From Alisma plantago-aquatica (Eukaryota > Streptophyta > Magnoliopsida > Alismatales > Alismataceae), in NCBI GenBank assembly GCA_963693085.1, contig OY856411.1:71654001-71718000 (forward strand): DNA of 64,000 nucleotides. Direction: 5' to 3'. The notes under the pieces are model-generated. The model saw only the letters and a list, made by a program, of their open reading frames with translations, had not been told where the DNA came from and did not search any database. Every line of letters begins with the position of its first letter. Position 1 is the first letter of the stretch. A program made the position numbers and the translations under genes. Below are positions 24,046 through 35,576 of the stretch, in pieces.

Positions 24046-27000
24046 TGTTATGACCACATCTGAGCTTAATTGGTAAACTAGGGTTTATCTGGATGATTAT
24101 ATGCTTAATTGGATTGATCATTGCTTAAATCTAATTAATGATGATAATTCAATTATGATGTTTTAAACCTAATAAGAAAGTTAAGTGTTCTATTGTTTGA
24201 GAAATTAGGGTTTGAGAAATATAAATCCTAGTTGGCTGAAATTAGGGTTTTCATGGTACATGAGTATGGAATTTGATCAGGATAGCAGTGTGGTAAATGA
24301 TTTTTCATATTTTCTAAAAATTTTGTATTTAATTGACTTTTGGATATGATATGGATAACTCAATCATGCATATTGGAGAAAAACTTTCAGAATATTTGAG
24401 TGTTCTTTGAATGTGGTTCTCTGTCAAACTATACTTCGACCAAAATGTTGACAGAGTGCTTTTTAGAAGTGTAGTGATTTATTTTTATTTATTTATTGGT
24501 AACTAAAAATGATCTGAAATTTTAACTGGAGATCTTAAGATAAATCATAAAGAACATGTAAAATTTTCATAATTTCTGGATGCATTTAGACATTATTAGT
24601 AGACAAATTATAGTAACTAACATTTCTAAAGAATTTTGGATAGCAATGCACTATTCAATTTTTATTTATTTAATGGAAGCTTAGAATGATCTCAAATTTT
24701 AATCGAAGCTTTATACTCAATTATACACAGCATGATAAATTATCATAATTTTTGGAGAAGGTTTGATCTCTAAAATACACGAATTCAGAGAAACCTTTTT
24801 ATGATAGAAAAATCTGCTGAAATAAGAAAAAGTTTAGTGAGGGGTCAATGTGCAATTAACCCAAGGTGCTCAATTTCTCCATATGGTAAAACTAACACAC
24901 AAGGAGCTCTCATAATTCATGATTCAATCCAAAGAAATGAAATCCTAGAGAGAGAGAGAGAGTTCAGGTTTGAGAGGAGAAATTGATGGAGATGCTGACC
25001 TAGGGTTTTGCGGTCCGAGGAATGATGAAATCATGTAAGTTTAGCTTCTTTGGATATATTTTCATGGTGAATCTTCTCTCACATGTCAAAATTCCATCCC
25101 TCCTCTGATTTGATCCAAAATGGTATCAAAACTTCCCCTTTTCTCACTCTTTCTTCATAATCCCTCATTTTTAGGGTTTCTGAGTTGAAAGGAAGAAGAA
25201 TTGGGTGAATTGCTAGGGATTTGATAAGTATTTGAGATTTTCAGATATGGGATATGTTTTTAAGGTGTTTTCACACCTTAGTGTGAGTGGGAACTTCCTT
25301 TAAATAGTATATTGCAAGAAAATTAGTTAAATCAACCATAATCTTTAATTGCTTAGTATGCGACTACAAACCCTGAATTGTCTATTCATTCTAAGTTGTT
25401 GCAAAATGATATGAAATGGATTCTTCCTTTGTTTGAATGAATTTCAGATGATAAAATCATATTATAAATGTATACAATGCATTCTAATGAGAATTATCTA
25501 ACTATTCGCAGAGGTTATAAGAGTAAATTGAAATATAGGGAATTTGTCTATGACTGAAATTTACTGTATAAGTAAATAGAGAAAGTTGCTTATCTAGATC
25601 CCCTTGGTTTTGAATGATTGTTTATCTAAATTCATAGTACATATATGTCAGATACTATCTTGGATTTCATTTAAAGTGAGTAGTGTTTGTTTGGTATCTC
25701 CGTGAAGAGGGTGAAACCCTAGATGTGAGGAAAGTTGGATATTTGCGAATAGATATCGTGAAATCCATTTGAAGGGATTTTATTGACATGATAGACTTTA
25801 TTTATTCAATGTTATTATTGATGCATGATATCCCAATGAATGGCATGGAAACCCAAATTTAGCTCAGTTCCAAGGTTTCATACATATATTGATTTATATG
25901 ATTTGTTGATAGTAGTCTTTATTCAATGAATGTTTATGTCGCATGAAATCTTTATGGGAGCCATGGGAATAAGTTGTTGCCTAGTCAGAGGTGACAAGAT
26001 GTGTGATGGCCTTGTGATCCATGAGAATACTTGTACAACCGGTGAAATGAATACCTTGGTCTAAGGACCTAGAGGTAATGGTTACCTGTTACAGAGGTAA
26101 CAATGCTATGTGATGATCTAAGGGTTTGAATACCCAGATCCAATAATTATGATAATGATGTGAAGGGATGAGAATTCCCAGTAATGTGATAAGAGATTGA
26201 GATCCCAGGTATCATGTGTTGTAAAGATTTGAAAAGTACATGATAGATGTATTACACCTTTCTTTGTAGCATTTGTTGTGATAAAATGAAACCCTAAGGG
26301 TAGGGTGTTCAATGAATCAAGTATTTTGATATCAATGTTCTCAGATATTATTAATAATTCTTGTCATGATAAGTAATTAACTCTTAATTGAGTTATGAGA
26401 TGCACAACTCAAGATTTGGGTTGATATGCACATTCTTTAAGAAATTACAGATAAGTTGTAGGTGCTATTGACGATTACTCATATGTCAAGTAATTAACTC
26501 TTATCAGTGTAATAAGATGATAAATTACACGATTCTAGTGTGTATGTGCCTAGTGGACATGTAATCTATTTATTTAAGAATTTTAGTCTGCCTGCATGTA
26601 TAATATGTTGATTACTCAGTATATTATAGTCTTTTAAATATACTATTCTGCCAAGTTTAGAATGATATACATGTTGTATCATAACTTCAAATAAGTAGAC
26701 ACGACACCATAGAGATACCAGAGTCAAGTGTAATTAAGAGAAGGGTGAAATGTAGAAAGAGCTTTCTAGGAATAATAAAATAATAAACTTAGGAGCCCTG
26801 AACACCGTAGAACCCCTATGTGAGGTTTGCACCTTAGGGGTGAAATGACCTAACCCTGACAACGTCTAGTATATAGGGGTCAGAATGTGTTATCAGGTGG
26901 CACGTGGGCGAAGCCCTAGTGGAAGTCTCCTTAAATTATAGTTTGTAGTGTCCAACATCAACTAGAAGTCCTGATGGAACTAGAGTCCAGAAAAGCCAAG

Positions 27001-27932
27001 AGGTGGTTTGACTCTCTGCCTGTGTGCTCAGGTTAGAGGAGGAGTCCTGTTTAGGCCATAGAGCCATTTCCCTATTGCAGATCAGGAGAGTAGTCAGACT
27101 TAGCATTTCCCGGGTGTGTCCGCTAAGTCTTGTACGGTGTGATTGTAGTGCACTATGAGTCTTCATATGTAGAGTACACTGCATATGATCAGGGCATGAT
27201 AAAATGAATGAGAGGTCAAACAAGTGTGTACAGTTATTCAATTATTCTTTATATGTTTCTGAATTATTAGTTCTCTTTATGATCAATCAAGCATTTTATA
27301 TATTGATTCACTCTTACAGATATTTAGAGTATCCTACCATATTTATGATTGTCAATTATTAGACTCTTTAAAGCTTACTGCTGTTATAATTGATATCAAT
27401 TTCTCAAAAGTATATCTATAATTATATCAGTGCTTTAGATTGTTTCTTTGAAGTACTCATTCACTGAGCGAGTAGGCTCACCCCTCTACTCACAATTTTT
27501 AGCAAAATCACATGGACTTGAAGAAGATATCATTGCATCAGAGTAGATCTGCCACAAAAGTTAAGTCTGAGTATAGTTAAGTTCAGTCGGTCCTTATCAC
27601 TCTAGGTCCTTGTTAAGATATAAGAGAGAGTTGCAAATAATGATATATAACATTATTCCTCTTTTAGCAATATGTGCGAATCTACAAGTCTTATGTGCTT
27701 AAAAGTATGAGGAACATAATGAATGTTCATACATGCATTTGTACTGTTGAAATCAGATTAGAGAAATTAATGTTTAAATTCCCTTGTAAAGTTGGTTTAT
27801 GTGGTTCAATGTGAGAAAACAAAGAGTTTGGAAAGAGAAGAAAAAGTTAAGGGTGATCTTTATATTACGTTAAATCCTCAATTAAATCCCTAATCTCATG
27901 ATTAGTGAAAAATGTGAGATCGGGGTGTAACA
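24046..27932 (+). repeat. LARD 3' LTR
   Basis: The uninterrupted 3887-bp LTR, TGTTATGACC...GTGTAACA, is the reference for the split 5' copy. It carries an (AG)n run at 24946-24962 absent from the 5' copy and the hairpin block at 26122-26206. Visible divergence from the 5' LTR is clearly greater than the 2 percent seen between the Copia LTRs. Confidence 0.92.
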
Positions 27933-28373
27933 CTTCCATTGAGTTATGTTGAATATCATAGGGAGGGGTGTTACATAGGCCCAATCGGGGTAAAAAAAAG
28001 CTAAACTCAAGGATTAAAACACCAAGGTTCAAAAGCTCATAACTTGGACTAGGATGATCCGATCGAGGAGATTTTTGTACCGTTGGAAAGATAATTGAAT
28101 TCTCTTTACATGAGATATATTTGATGTAAGGAGAGATCATTGAAGTAGTTAAAATTTTGTTGCAAGTTGATGATACATAATGTACATGAAATTTTAGTTC
28201 AAAGCTCAAATTAGAGTCATATATAGGTACAAAGTGATATTCAATCAAAATCAATTCATCAATTGAGCACAAAGTGATGCAGTCATCAAATTGAGGGTGA
28301 GGGAGGTTCAAAAGAGCATCTAATGAGTCAAGATTTACATTGTTTGAATGAGAGAGAAACCTAGGTTATCACA
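27933..28373 (-). repeat. Start of minus-strand LTR (LARD2 3' LTR)
   Basis: Read on the minus strand, TGTGATAACC begins at 28373 right after a purine tract. The sequence runs to 27933, where the large LARD interrupts it, and probably continues at 2236 and leftward. A second LTR-like start, TGTAACACCCC, is seen on the minus strand at 27974, so a further boundary may exist here. Confidence 0.5.
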
Positions 28374-28390
28374 TCCTCCCCACCTTAAAA
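28374..28390 (-). promoter_or_regulatory. LARD2 polypurine tract
   Basis: On the minus strand the sequence reads CTTTTAAGGTGGGGAGGA before TGTGATAACC. AAGGTGGGGAGGA is a classic Gypsy tract. Confidence 0.75.
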
Positions 28391-30443
28391 GAAATTTTGT
28401 CCCCAAAATTAAGTCAAGCCATGAATCAAGAGTGGGTTTTCATATTCCATATCATACTCCACTTGGTAATCTTTTAATATCAAAACTATTTCATGATCGA
28501 GTAATCGAGCATCTAGGTCAGAGCATAGTCACATTGATAATCAAAATGGGGATATTATTACATAAATCTCATGTTAGAGTGACCATCCTATTGATACAAA
28601 TTTAGAGAGGTCACAATCGAGGTCAATCAAATACAACTCTTAGATTAAGAGTACAAAATGACTTTCAACCCCAATATTTAGGGTTCTATCCTCTACATTG
28701 ACCTAAATGGGGTTATACATCCATGATCGAGATTCATATTACAACGATTCGAAACATACATCATATTTCAATATCAAGATTTTATGTTCAATATCATGAT
28801 CTCATGTTAAAGATCAATGGAATGTCCCACCTTAGTCCACTTGGATCTCTCCTGTAAGTCAGATATCAAGCGAGTTAACATAATCATTGTTTTAAAATTT
28901 TGAGATTTGAGAACATGAAAGTCATTAATCATATATTGAGGGTGATCTCAAGCTCCAAATAGGGTGCTCATAGGATTCAAATCAATATCAATATCATTAA
29001 TCATCAGTCAAGATTTCATGCAATATTGAGAGTCATGTTTGGGCATCCAATTGATAGGTTCAATCATTCTACAACTAATGTTTACATTCCTATTTAAACC
29101 TTAGGGGTGATCATTCATCCATATACAATCGTCGAGTGACAATCAAGCATTATTTGAGAAAGATTTCATGTCATTAATATCGAGTCCATTATCATGGTAT
29201 TCAAAGTTGTTGAATGATCTAGACATGGAACTTTCTAGGAAGCCAACCACTAGTTGTAAGTCAAATGTCATATTTCAATATTGTCATTAAATCAAGAATA
29301 ATTTGAGATCTAGTATCCATATGGTCATATATCTAACCTATAAGGGACTTATGTCATGCAATCAAAATTGAGTGGAAGGGGTTACCTTTTCAAACTCTAA
29401 ATAATCAACAAGATGAAAATTTATTTAGAGACAGTCATAATGGAGATGTGACCTAGGTTAGGGGAGTCATAAGTAAACTACCACCCTAATCAAACACATT
29501 ATTCCATATTAATCATGAGTCATCAAGTGTATCCAAATAGGGTGAGTATCAACTATCAAATTGTATTTCATAATATCATGAGTCAAAAATCAATATCCTT
29601 AGTAGGGAAACCATATTTCGAGATTTTCTGAGTTCAAAGTCACAATATAATTCCCTTCCTTTCATGATCAAGGTAGGGGCGTATTTTTGAAATCAAAAAG
29701 TCAAATTGAGACTCAAGAGTTTGAGTATAATAGTGCAAGATTGAGATCTAGGTCCATCATATTCTTCAAATTGATCCTACAAAGAGGAATAATGGTCAAT
29801 AGGGGATTTTCCTCTTGTAACAAGTCTTCACATCATAATCTAGGGGTCCAAAGGCATGGTCATTTAGTGGCATGATCATTGTGCATATCAAATAGGGGAA
29901 AATTTTGCTTAACCATGTTTGAGGTTTAATCATCAATAGCAACATAGATTTAATCAATAAGGACCTCACCAAACATGAGGTGTAAGACAAGAGTTTCACC
30001 TTATTTCACCATATCTAGAATTTACCTCAAACATTGAAAGCACTTGTAGCAAGTCGAGTAAAATTGAGTCTACATGATCTTAGGTTTTGCATATGAGTAA
30101 ATCACTTCCAAGAGTACTTGCATTCATCAAATAGGGTTTTCAATTTAAGATTAGATCATGGCATTATCATCTAAATCAAGTTTCACATTTTCAAATGAGT
30201 TTTACTTTTCCCATTCATATGCTACCCATAATCGATATGTCATGTGATTTATATTTACGAGAGGAGAATCACATGAGGAGATGTGGAGACTAACTAATAA
30301 TCATCTACTTGGGTGGCTTTGGTGGTCCTTAAAGAAGAGATGGGATGCTAGTAGACTCTCTAAACTTAAAGGAAAGGATTTTAGTCCTCCCGGGGTTCTT
30401 AAGAGATGTTATGCCTTAAACACATATAGAGGCATGCATGTAT
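28391..30443 (-). other. LARD2 internal region, no gene
   Basis: 2.05 kb between an exact primer site and a purine tract on the minus strand. It is rich in ATCAAT/TCATTA-type phrases. No gag or pol motif is readable on either strand. Together with the two signals it looks like a second gene-free LTR element. Confidence 0.6.
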
Positions 30444-30456
30444 GGCTCTGATACCA
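30444..30456 (-). promoter_or_regulatory. LARD2 primer binding site
   Basis: GGCTCTGATACCA on the plus strand is the exact complement of TGGTATCAGAGCC, the initiator Met-tRNA site. On the minus strand it follows an LTR end ...TGACA and two A bases. Confidence 0.85.
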
Positions 30457-30458
30457 TT

Positions 30459-30789
30459 TGTCACGGAATTGTTTGTTATCCTAAGTCCACACTCCTAATG
30501 GCTATAAAGCCAAAGGTGAGTGGACTTGGGCGCTCGTCTATAGAATGGCACAATTATTTCACAAGGGCAGTTGTATATGTAAAAGCAATAACAACAAGAT
30601 ATAGCAAGATAATAAAACTAGAGATAAGTGATATGTACCCATTTCTATATTCAAATAAACCATTTGTATTGCATCTCAAAGCTTCGAGTCTTGAGTGCAG
30701 CAGATCTTCATTTGACAACTACAAATTTGATAAACACAATATATTAATGCTAAAGCATTAAATACGGTATGAAAGGAAAAGTAAATAGT
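30459..30789 (-). repeat. Remnant of LARD2 5' LTR
   Basis: About 330 bp between the primer site and the LINE 3' end. On the minus strand it should be the last part of the 5' LTR, ending CCGTGACA. The rest of this LTR was not found to the right of the LINE. Confidence 0.5.
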
Positions 30790-32504
30790 TTTTTTTAAGA
30801 ACCCTTCTACTTTATTCAATAGCTGGAAATCTGGTTACACATGCTATTAGCCGCAATACGACTGTTACATTTTTCCCTCTTGATGATATCACTGATATCA
30901 TGGGGGATTGCCTCGAGCCAATGCTCGAGTATGGGTTTGTTTTTGAAATTCTTTGCCAACGAGTCCGGAGCTCTGTTCATCTCATGCTTGATATGTTGTA
31001 TCTGTACACCCGAATGTATGAGCTTCCTGATCTGCATCACAACTTTAGAGTAACGTGGGCTTGGTGCTAGGGGTGATAGGATTTCCATCACAGCCTCCTT
31101 ACAGTCCTACTCGATCTCTACTTTTCTCCAACCCTTCTCCGTGACCACTTCTAGTGCCATCATAATGCCGTGCAACTCTGCCTCCATTATGTGCTTGGTA
31201 GCTACCTGCTTGATGAAACCCCCTATCCAGTTTCCCTCTCCATCACGTCCCATACCCGCAATCACCGCCCCCTTCTTAGGGTATGTTTGTTTTGCTGTAT
31301 ATTGTAGGATTGGATTGGATTTCTATATCCAGCCAATAAAAATTTAAGTTTGCTTCACTGTAAAGGGAAAAAAGTCGATGTCCCAGGATTTTAGTTTCTA
31401 GAGCAGATGCTGTATTCGCTTTTCCATTTCAAAACAATGGGACACCGCTCTCTAGCAGCGCACTGCACATTTTGTGCCCCCCCCACGCGACGTCTGCTAC
31501 TTTATCCAACGTGACCTGCAGGGCAAAGCAAACATAAAACAAAATGCCTGCTGGCTTTACGAGTCGAGATATTTTCTGATTCTGGATACTAAAAGTGCTA
31601 CATTTAGCTAAATCCATTAAGATCTTGTAAACAAACGTGCCCTTAGTCATGGCTACATCAGTATTCATTTTCCTTCAGCCAAGTCTAGGTGCTCGCCATC
31701 TTGGTTCTTACTTTGGCTCCATGATTATCGCAGGTGCTTGCATGGCCTCTAGTGCCAACTTGGTGTTCCGCACAATATAATTCACCTTGTGTTGTGTAGA
31801 ATGTTCAACTCCCTCAAAGATATAGGCGTTCCTACATTTCCATATATATAGGCAGGCGACCAAGAATTCCATTCTATTTTCCTCCTCTGCAGCTTCCAGG
31901 TTAGAATGCACCCATTTTTTTTGTATTCAAGACACTCCAAAACTCCTGGCTGTATCGTTCAGCACTGAGCAGTTCCCACACCGGCTTCGATCTACTGCAA
32001 TCTCTTAATGCATGTAGGATAGTTTCCTCACCGGCATGACATCGACTACATGTGCTGTCATTCGTGAGGTGACTTGATTTTCTCCACACATTAGTAAGTA
32101 ATGCATCATGTTCGATGAGCCAAAGGAACATGTACATTCTACTCGGTGCTCTAAACTGCCATATGCTACTCCACCTCCCATTCATATGTATGTCCCTGCC
32201 CTTCCTTAACATCCTGTATGCAGATTGTGTAGTATAGGCCCCATTGCTAGATAGGTTCCGTATCCTCACATCTTTTTCCTCATTCAGTTCAGGAATTGGT
32301 AAATTATTTACCTTCTTAGCCACTTCGTCCCCACACCAGTCCCTAATGAACTCGACATCCCAGCTCCCATCATCTTTCCTCAAACTTGCCACCACCATGT
32401 CTTCAATTTCTGTCAGGATATGTCGTGTAACATGGTCTTTTAAACGTAGTCCTTCTTCAATCCAGCAGTCCTCCCAAAGATTTGTCAACACGCCACTTAC
32501 AATT
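30790..32504 (-). pseudogene. 5'-truncated LINE: zf-RVT and RNase H region
   Basis: The 3' end of an L1-clade plant LINE on the minus strand. From about 32504 to 31901 it encodes the region after RT (SGVLTNLWEDCWIEEG matches the same region of the LINE at 49641-55816) and a zf-RVT domain (WSSIWQFRAPSRMYMFLWL, CSRCHAGEETILHALRDC). An RNase H domain follows: NTDVAM, then after an inserted MITE GGFIKQ, MEAELHGIMMALE and DSLAKNF. Visible acidic residues are the D of NTD, the E of MEAE and the D of PDSLA; the strand with the second D is around GWRKVEIE. There are in-frame stops. On the minus strand the 3' end carries AATAAA and an A-run (T8 at about 30790-30797 on the plus strand). No RT or endonuclease is present, as usual for 5'-truncated LINE insertions. 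No protein would be made. Confidence 0.85.
31279..31642. mobile_element. Tourist-like (PIF/Harbinger) MITE, 364 bp
   Basis: Terminal inverted repeats GGGTATGTTTGTTTT and, on the other strand, GGGCACGTTTGTTTA, with TTA on each side (31276-31278, 31643-31645). TTA duplications and GGG..GTTTG ends are typical of Tourist-type MITEs. It has no transposase. It splits the LINE RNase H coding sequence between NTDVAMTK and KGAVIAGM; removing it with one TTA keeps the reading frame. Confidence 0.85.
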
Positions 32505-33189
32505 TGCATTGTTGAGTTGATTTAGATCATATCCCTGCCTTTGCACGCTGCTCTGCCCAGCCTGGATAAGTTTGCTGTGGACCCTGACCTTTGTTTTGGG
32601 CTTACCATGTTTGCTTTGCCTAAACCTTATGCTTGGTTGCTTTCTAATCATCTTTGATGGTGATTAGGGTTTGCTTGTTCTTGGTTAAGAGCTGGAGGTG
32701 CTACTTGCAAAATAACCTGAGACAGGGTTGAAGAGCAAGTTTGCCACCTTGAGAGATGTCTTCTCTCTCTTTGCTTCCTCTAGAGTTGAGGGGAAGGTTT
32801 GGGCTTGTGCCTTGAGTTGTCTTGGGCTTGGTTGAGCTCTTTTGGGCCTTGTTCTCCCCTGTTTGGGTCTTGCTTTGCTTGGTTGAGCCCTGTATCGGGC
32901 AAGGGTGCCTTGTGTCACCCATGGGGTGCCACCCATGAGGGTGTGTCGGCCTTTGACCTTTGTTGACCATCTTGCTTTGGTTGTGTCACCCTAGTTTGGA
33001 AATGTGGCCGATCCTTGGTTGAGTTGTGGCATGGCATGTGCATGTGTTTTGCAAGGTGGTGGAACGTGTGGACAAGTGTCTTTTGTTAAGGTGACACCTT
33101 GCCTTGGTCTAACCTTGACCCCCATTTATATATGCCTTGCCTTTCTCTACCTTAGGAACCCTTTAACTCTTTGTTGCTCCTCTCTTCCT

Positions 33190-34940
33190 TGGTGCACGAT
33201 ACACCTACCCTTTGGAGCAAGTGGTGGCCGATCCTCTTGAAGGAGTTCTCCTTCTTCTCCCCTTAGCTTGGTGGCCGAACCCTAGGTGGGTCTTGTTCTT
33301 TGGTAAGCATCTTTTCTCTCTCCTTAGCATCTTCTTCTCCATCTTGCCTACTCGTCGGCCATGGTGGTCATGCTTCTTGTTCCTTTTCTTGAGGTGGCCG
33401 AAGTAGTGTGCTTGGAGCTAGGAGCTTGAAGCTTGGAGCTTTGGAGCTTGAGGAGTTTGCTTAAGGCGGGTTACATAACTCCTAACCCTAACCATATTAC
33501 CTTTTCCCATACTCTTGTATGTTTTCTTATGATCATAATCGACCATGTATGTTGCTAGATATGGTTCTTGCTTAGTTGCACCTTTAATCTTGTCGTTATA
33601 GTGATCTTGATGTTATGGTTGAGGTTTTGTACCCTAGTTGGCCGAACCATGTTTTAGGGTTTCCTTGTTGAGCAACACTCCTTTCTCTCCTTGGTCTAGA
33701 GAAGTGAGCTTGAGCTCTAGTAATATGATAAATACTCCTCTCTCATTTAAGTTGAGAGGTGAGCTTGTGTTCTAGTTGCTTGAGCAACACCCTCCTCTCA
33801 CCATGGATTTGAGAGGTGAGATTTTGATGACCTAGGTTGAGGTTGATCCTTGTGGTTGCCCAATTTGCGAAAGAGGTTGTGCAACACCCCTCTCTCTTAG
33901 TTGTTGAGAGGTGAGCTGACCTTCTTGATCAATTAGGGTTTGGTGCCCTTGTTCTTGAGGTTGAAGATGACCTTGATGGGTTGTGTCATGCACGATATAG
34001 CTTTGGGGATAGTGCTGCCCGATACCCTTCTTGTCTTAGGTTGTACCCTTGGCTGATACCTATGTGTGCTTGGGTGTTATGTGTTGTTAAATGCCCTGCA
34101 CGATACACCTGGTTGAGATAGCTTTACCTTGGTGCCCGAGATCACTTTTCCACCCTAGAGTTAGGGTTTGGGCGACATGGTTGCTGAAACCCTGGATGGG
34201 CATCTTGGTCGATATGAGGCCTTAACCCTAGCTTGGGAGTTAGTGTGGCTCTAGGCGACATGAGCTGTTTACCCTTCATGCACGTTTGTCCTTGAGGTGT
34301 AATACTTGGTAGATAAGCTTGCTTGGGTGATCCTTGTATCCCTGGCCGTTATGCCTAGTTGAAGCTTAGTTGGTGCCTGTCATGGTCCCTTGGACAATAC
34401 CCTTGGTGGTGTTGTTGATGGGCGATACACCCTTAATAAGATGTTGCCCAACACAAGCTTTGGATGACACCACCGTAGTGAGCATGGACGATATGGTATG
34501 GTACCAGGATGTCTTTGGACGATACCACCATGTCCTAGTCGAGCCTTGAAGGGTGGGACGACATGGTTTCATGCCCGACATGCCAGCCCTAGGATGCTGA
34601 CCATTATGATGATGGCCATGCACGACACCTTCCTTGGGCGTCATGGTTACCTTGGCCGATAGGGTTAACCTCGGTTGATTCTAGAAGGTTGCACGATAGG
34701 GGCGCCTTGGGCGACACCCCTTTGACCGATATGGCTCATGTTGAAGGTTAGTCGATAACCCTAACCCTAGCTTGATGCACGTTAGACCTTTGGCCGATAG
34801 CCATGATAGTGCTGCATGATATGACCTTGTGGATGGCTGCCCGACACCATGAGAGTTAGTGGAACCTTGGTGCATGATAAAGGATGAGCAGTGTTTGGTA
34901 GATATGGTGGTGAGTTGCTCTAGGGTTTGGAACCCTAGCC
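33190..34940. repeat. Dispersed GNNCGATAC motif cluster
   Basis: About twenty occurrences of a short phrase such as GCACGATACAC, GGCGATACACC, GGACGATACC, GGCCGATAG and CCCGACACC lie in 1.75 kb, often 40-80 bp apart. They are not a tandem repeat. Other CG dinucleotides nearby are fewer. Confidence 0.55.
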
Positions 34941-35499
34941 GGTACACCGTTTGGTGAGGGTATGGCGCTGCTCGCCATACCTATAGTGAGGGTTGCAGGA
35001 GTCTTGGTGAGGGTTCTGATAACCTGGTATATATTTAGTTGATGGTTCTATTTTAATAATTGACATAATGTAATCCCTTGCATCCTACAGACATGATGAT
35101 AAGATGTAATGACAGGTTGTGAATCAGGAAGCTTGGAAGCTTATGATGTTGCTTTACATGTTGATATAACACATGCATATGATCACAAGTATAAGGCATA
35201 GCATATGCCCATGTTTGATAAAAATACTATGAATGATAAAGCTTGTGTAATATATTCTTGATAGCATGATCATTCTGCTAATCCATGATGGTTTCAGTAA
35301 TCTCTACGAATGTGTATACTAGCCATGCAGGTATTTCATGTGGACTCATAGCCTGGTAAGAGCTATGAGATATATGTGCTTTGACTAGCACAATGAGATG
35401 ATAATCCTTGTTGATAAAGTAACAAGTTGATAGGTCTGAGGACCTGATATAAGGCTGAGTGCCTAGTTGAGGTGTTATCCTTTGATGATGAGATAAGGG

Positions 35500-35576
35500 A
35501 TGCGTTCCTAGGATGCTGATGCATGATTGTGATGTCTTGAGAGGCAGTGGTTGATATCATGAGGGATTGAGGTCCC
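35500..35576 (+). other. GGG...CCC hairpin block in second solo LTR
   Basis: GGGATTGAGGTCCC (35563-35576) matches GGGATTGAGATCCC of the LARD at 13 of 14 bases and is followed by AGG in both. Upstream GGGATGCGTTCC and the phrase AGCTATGAG are in corresponding order. Confidence 0.5.

Larger units (their letters stand above)
2237..27932 (+). mobile_element. LARD-like Gypsy-type element with two nested insertions
   Basis: This is a large LTR retrotransposon without its own genes. The two LTRs share long near-identical blocks (2237 onward with 24046 onward) and both end in GTGTAACA. A primer site resembling the initiator Met-tRNA complement follows the 5' LTR at 15238, and a purine tract AAGGGGGGGAGAAT precedes the 3' LTR at 24032, so the element points rightward. 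The flanks CTTCT (2232-2236) and CTTCC (27933-27937) look like a target duplication with one mutation. Removing the nested Copia and the solo LTR leaves about 3.8 kb plus 3.5 kb plus 3.9 kb. The internal part has no gag or pol, which matches the definition of large retrotransposon derivatives: movement would need proteins from a related autonomous Gypsy element. Gypsy affiliation is inferred from the LTR and tract style. Confidence 0.85.
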
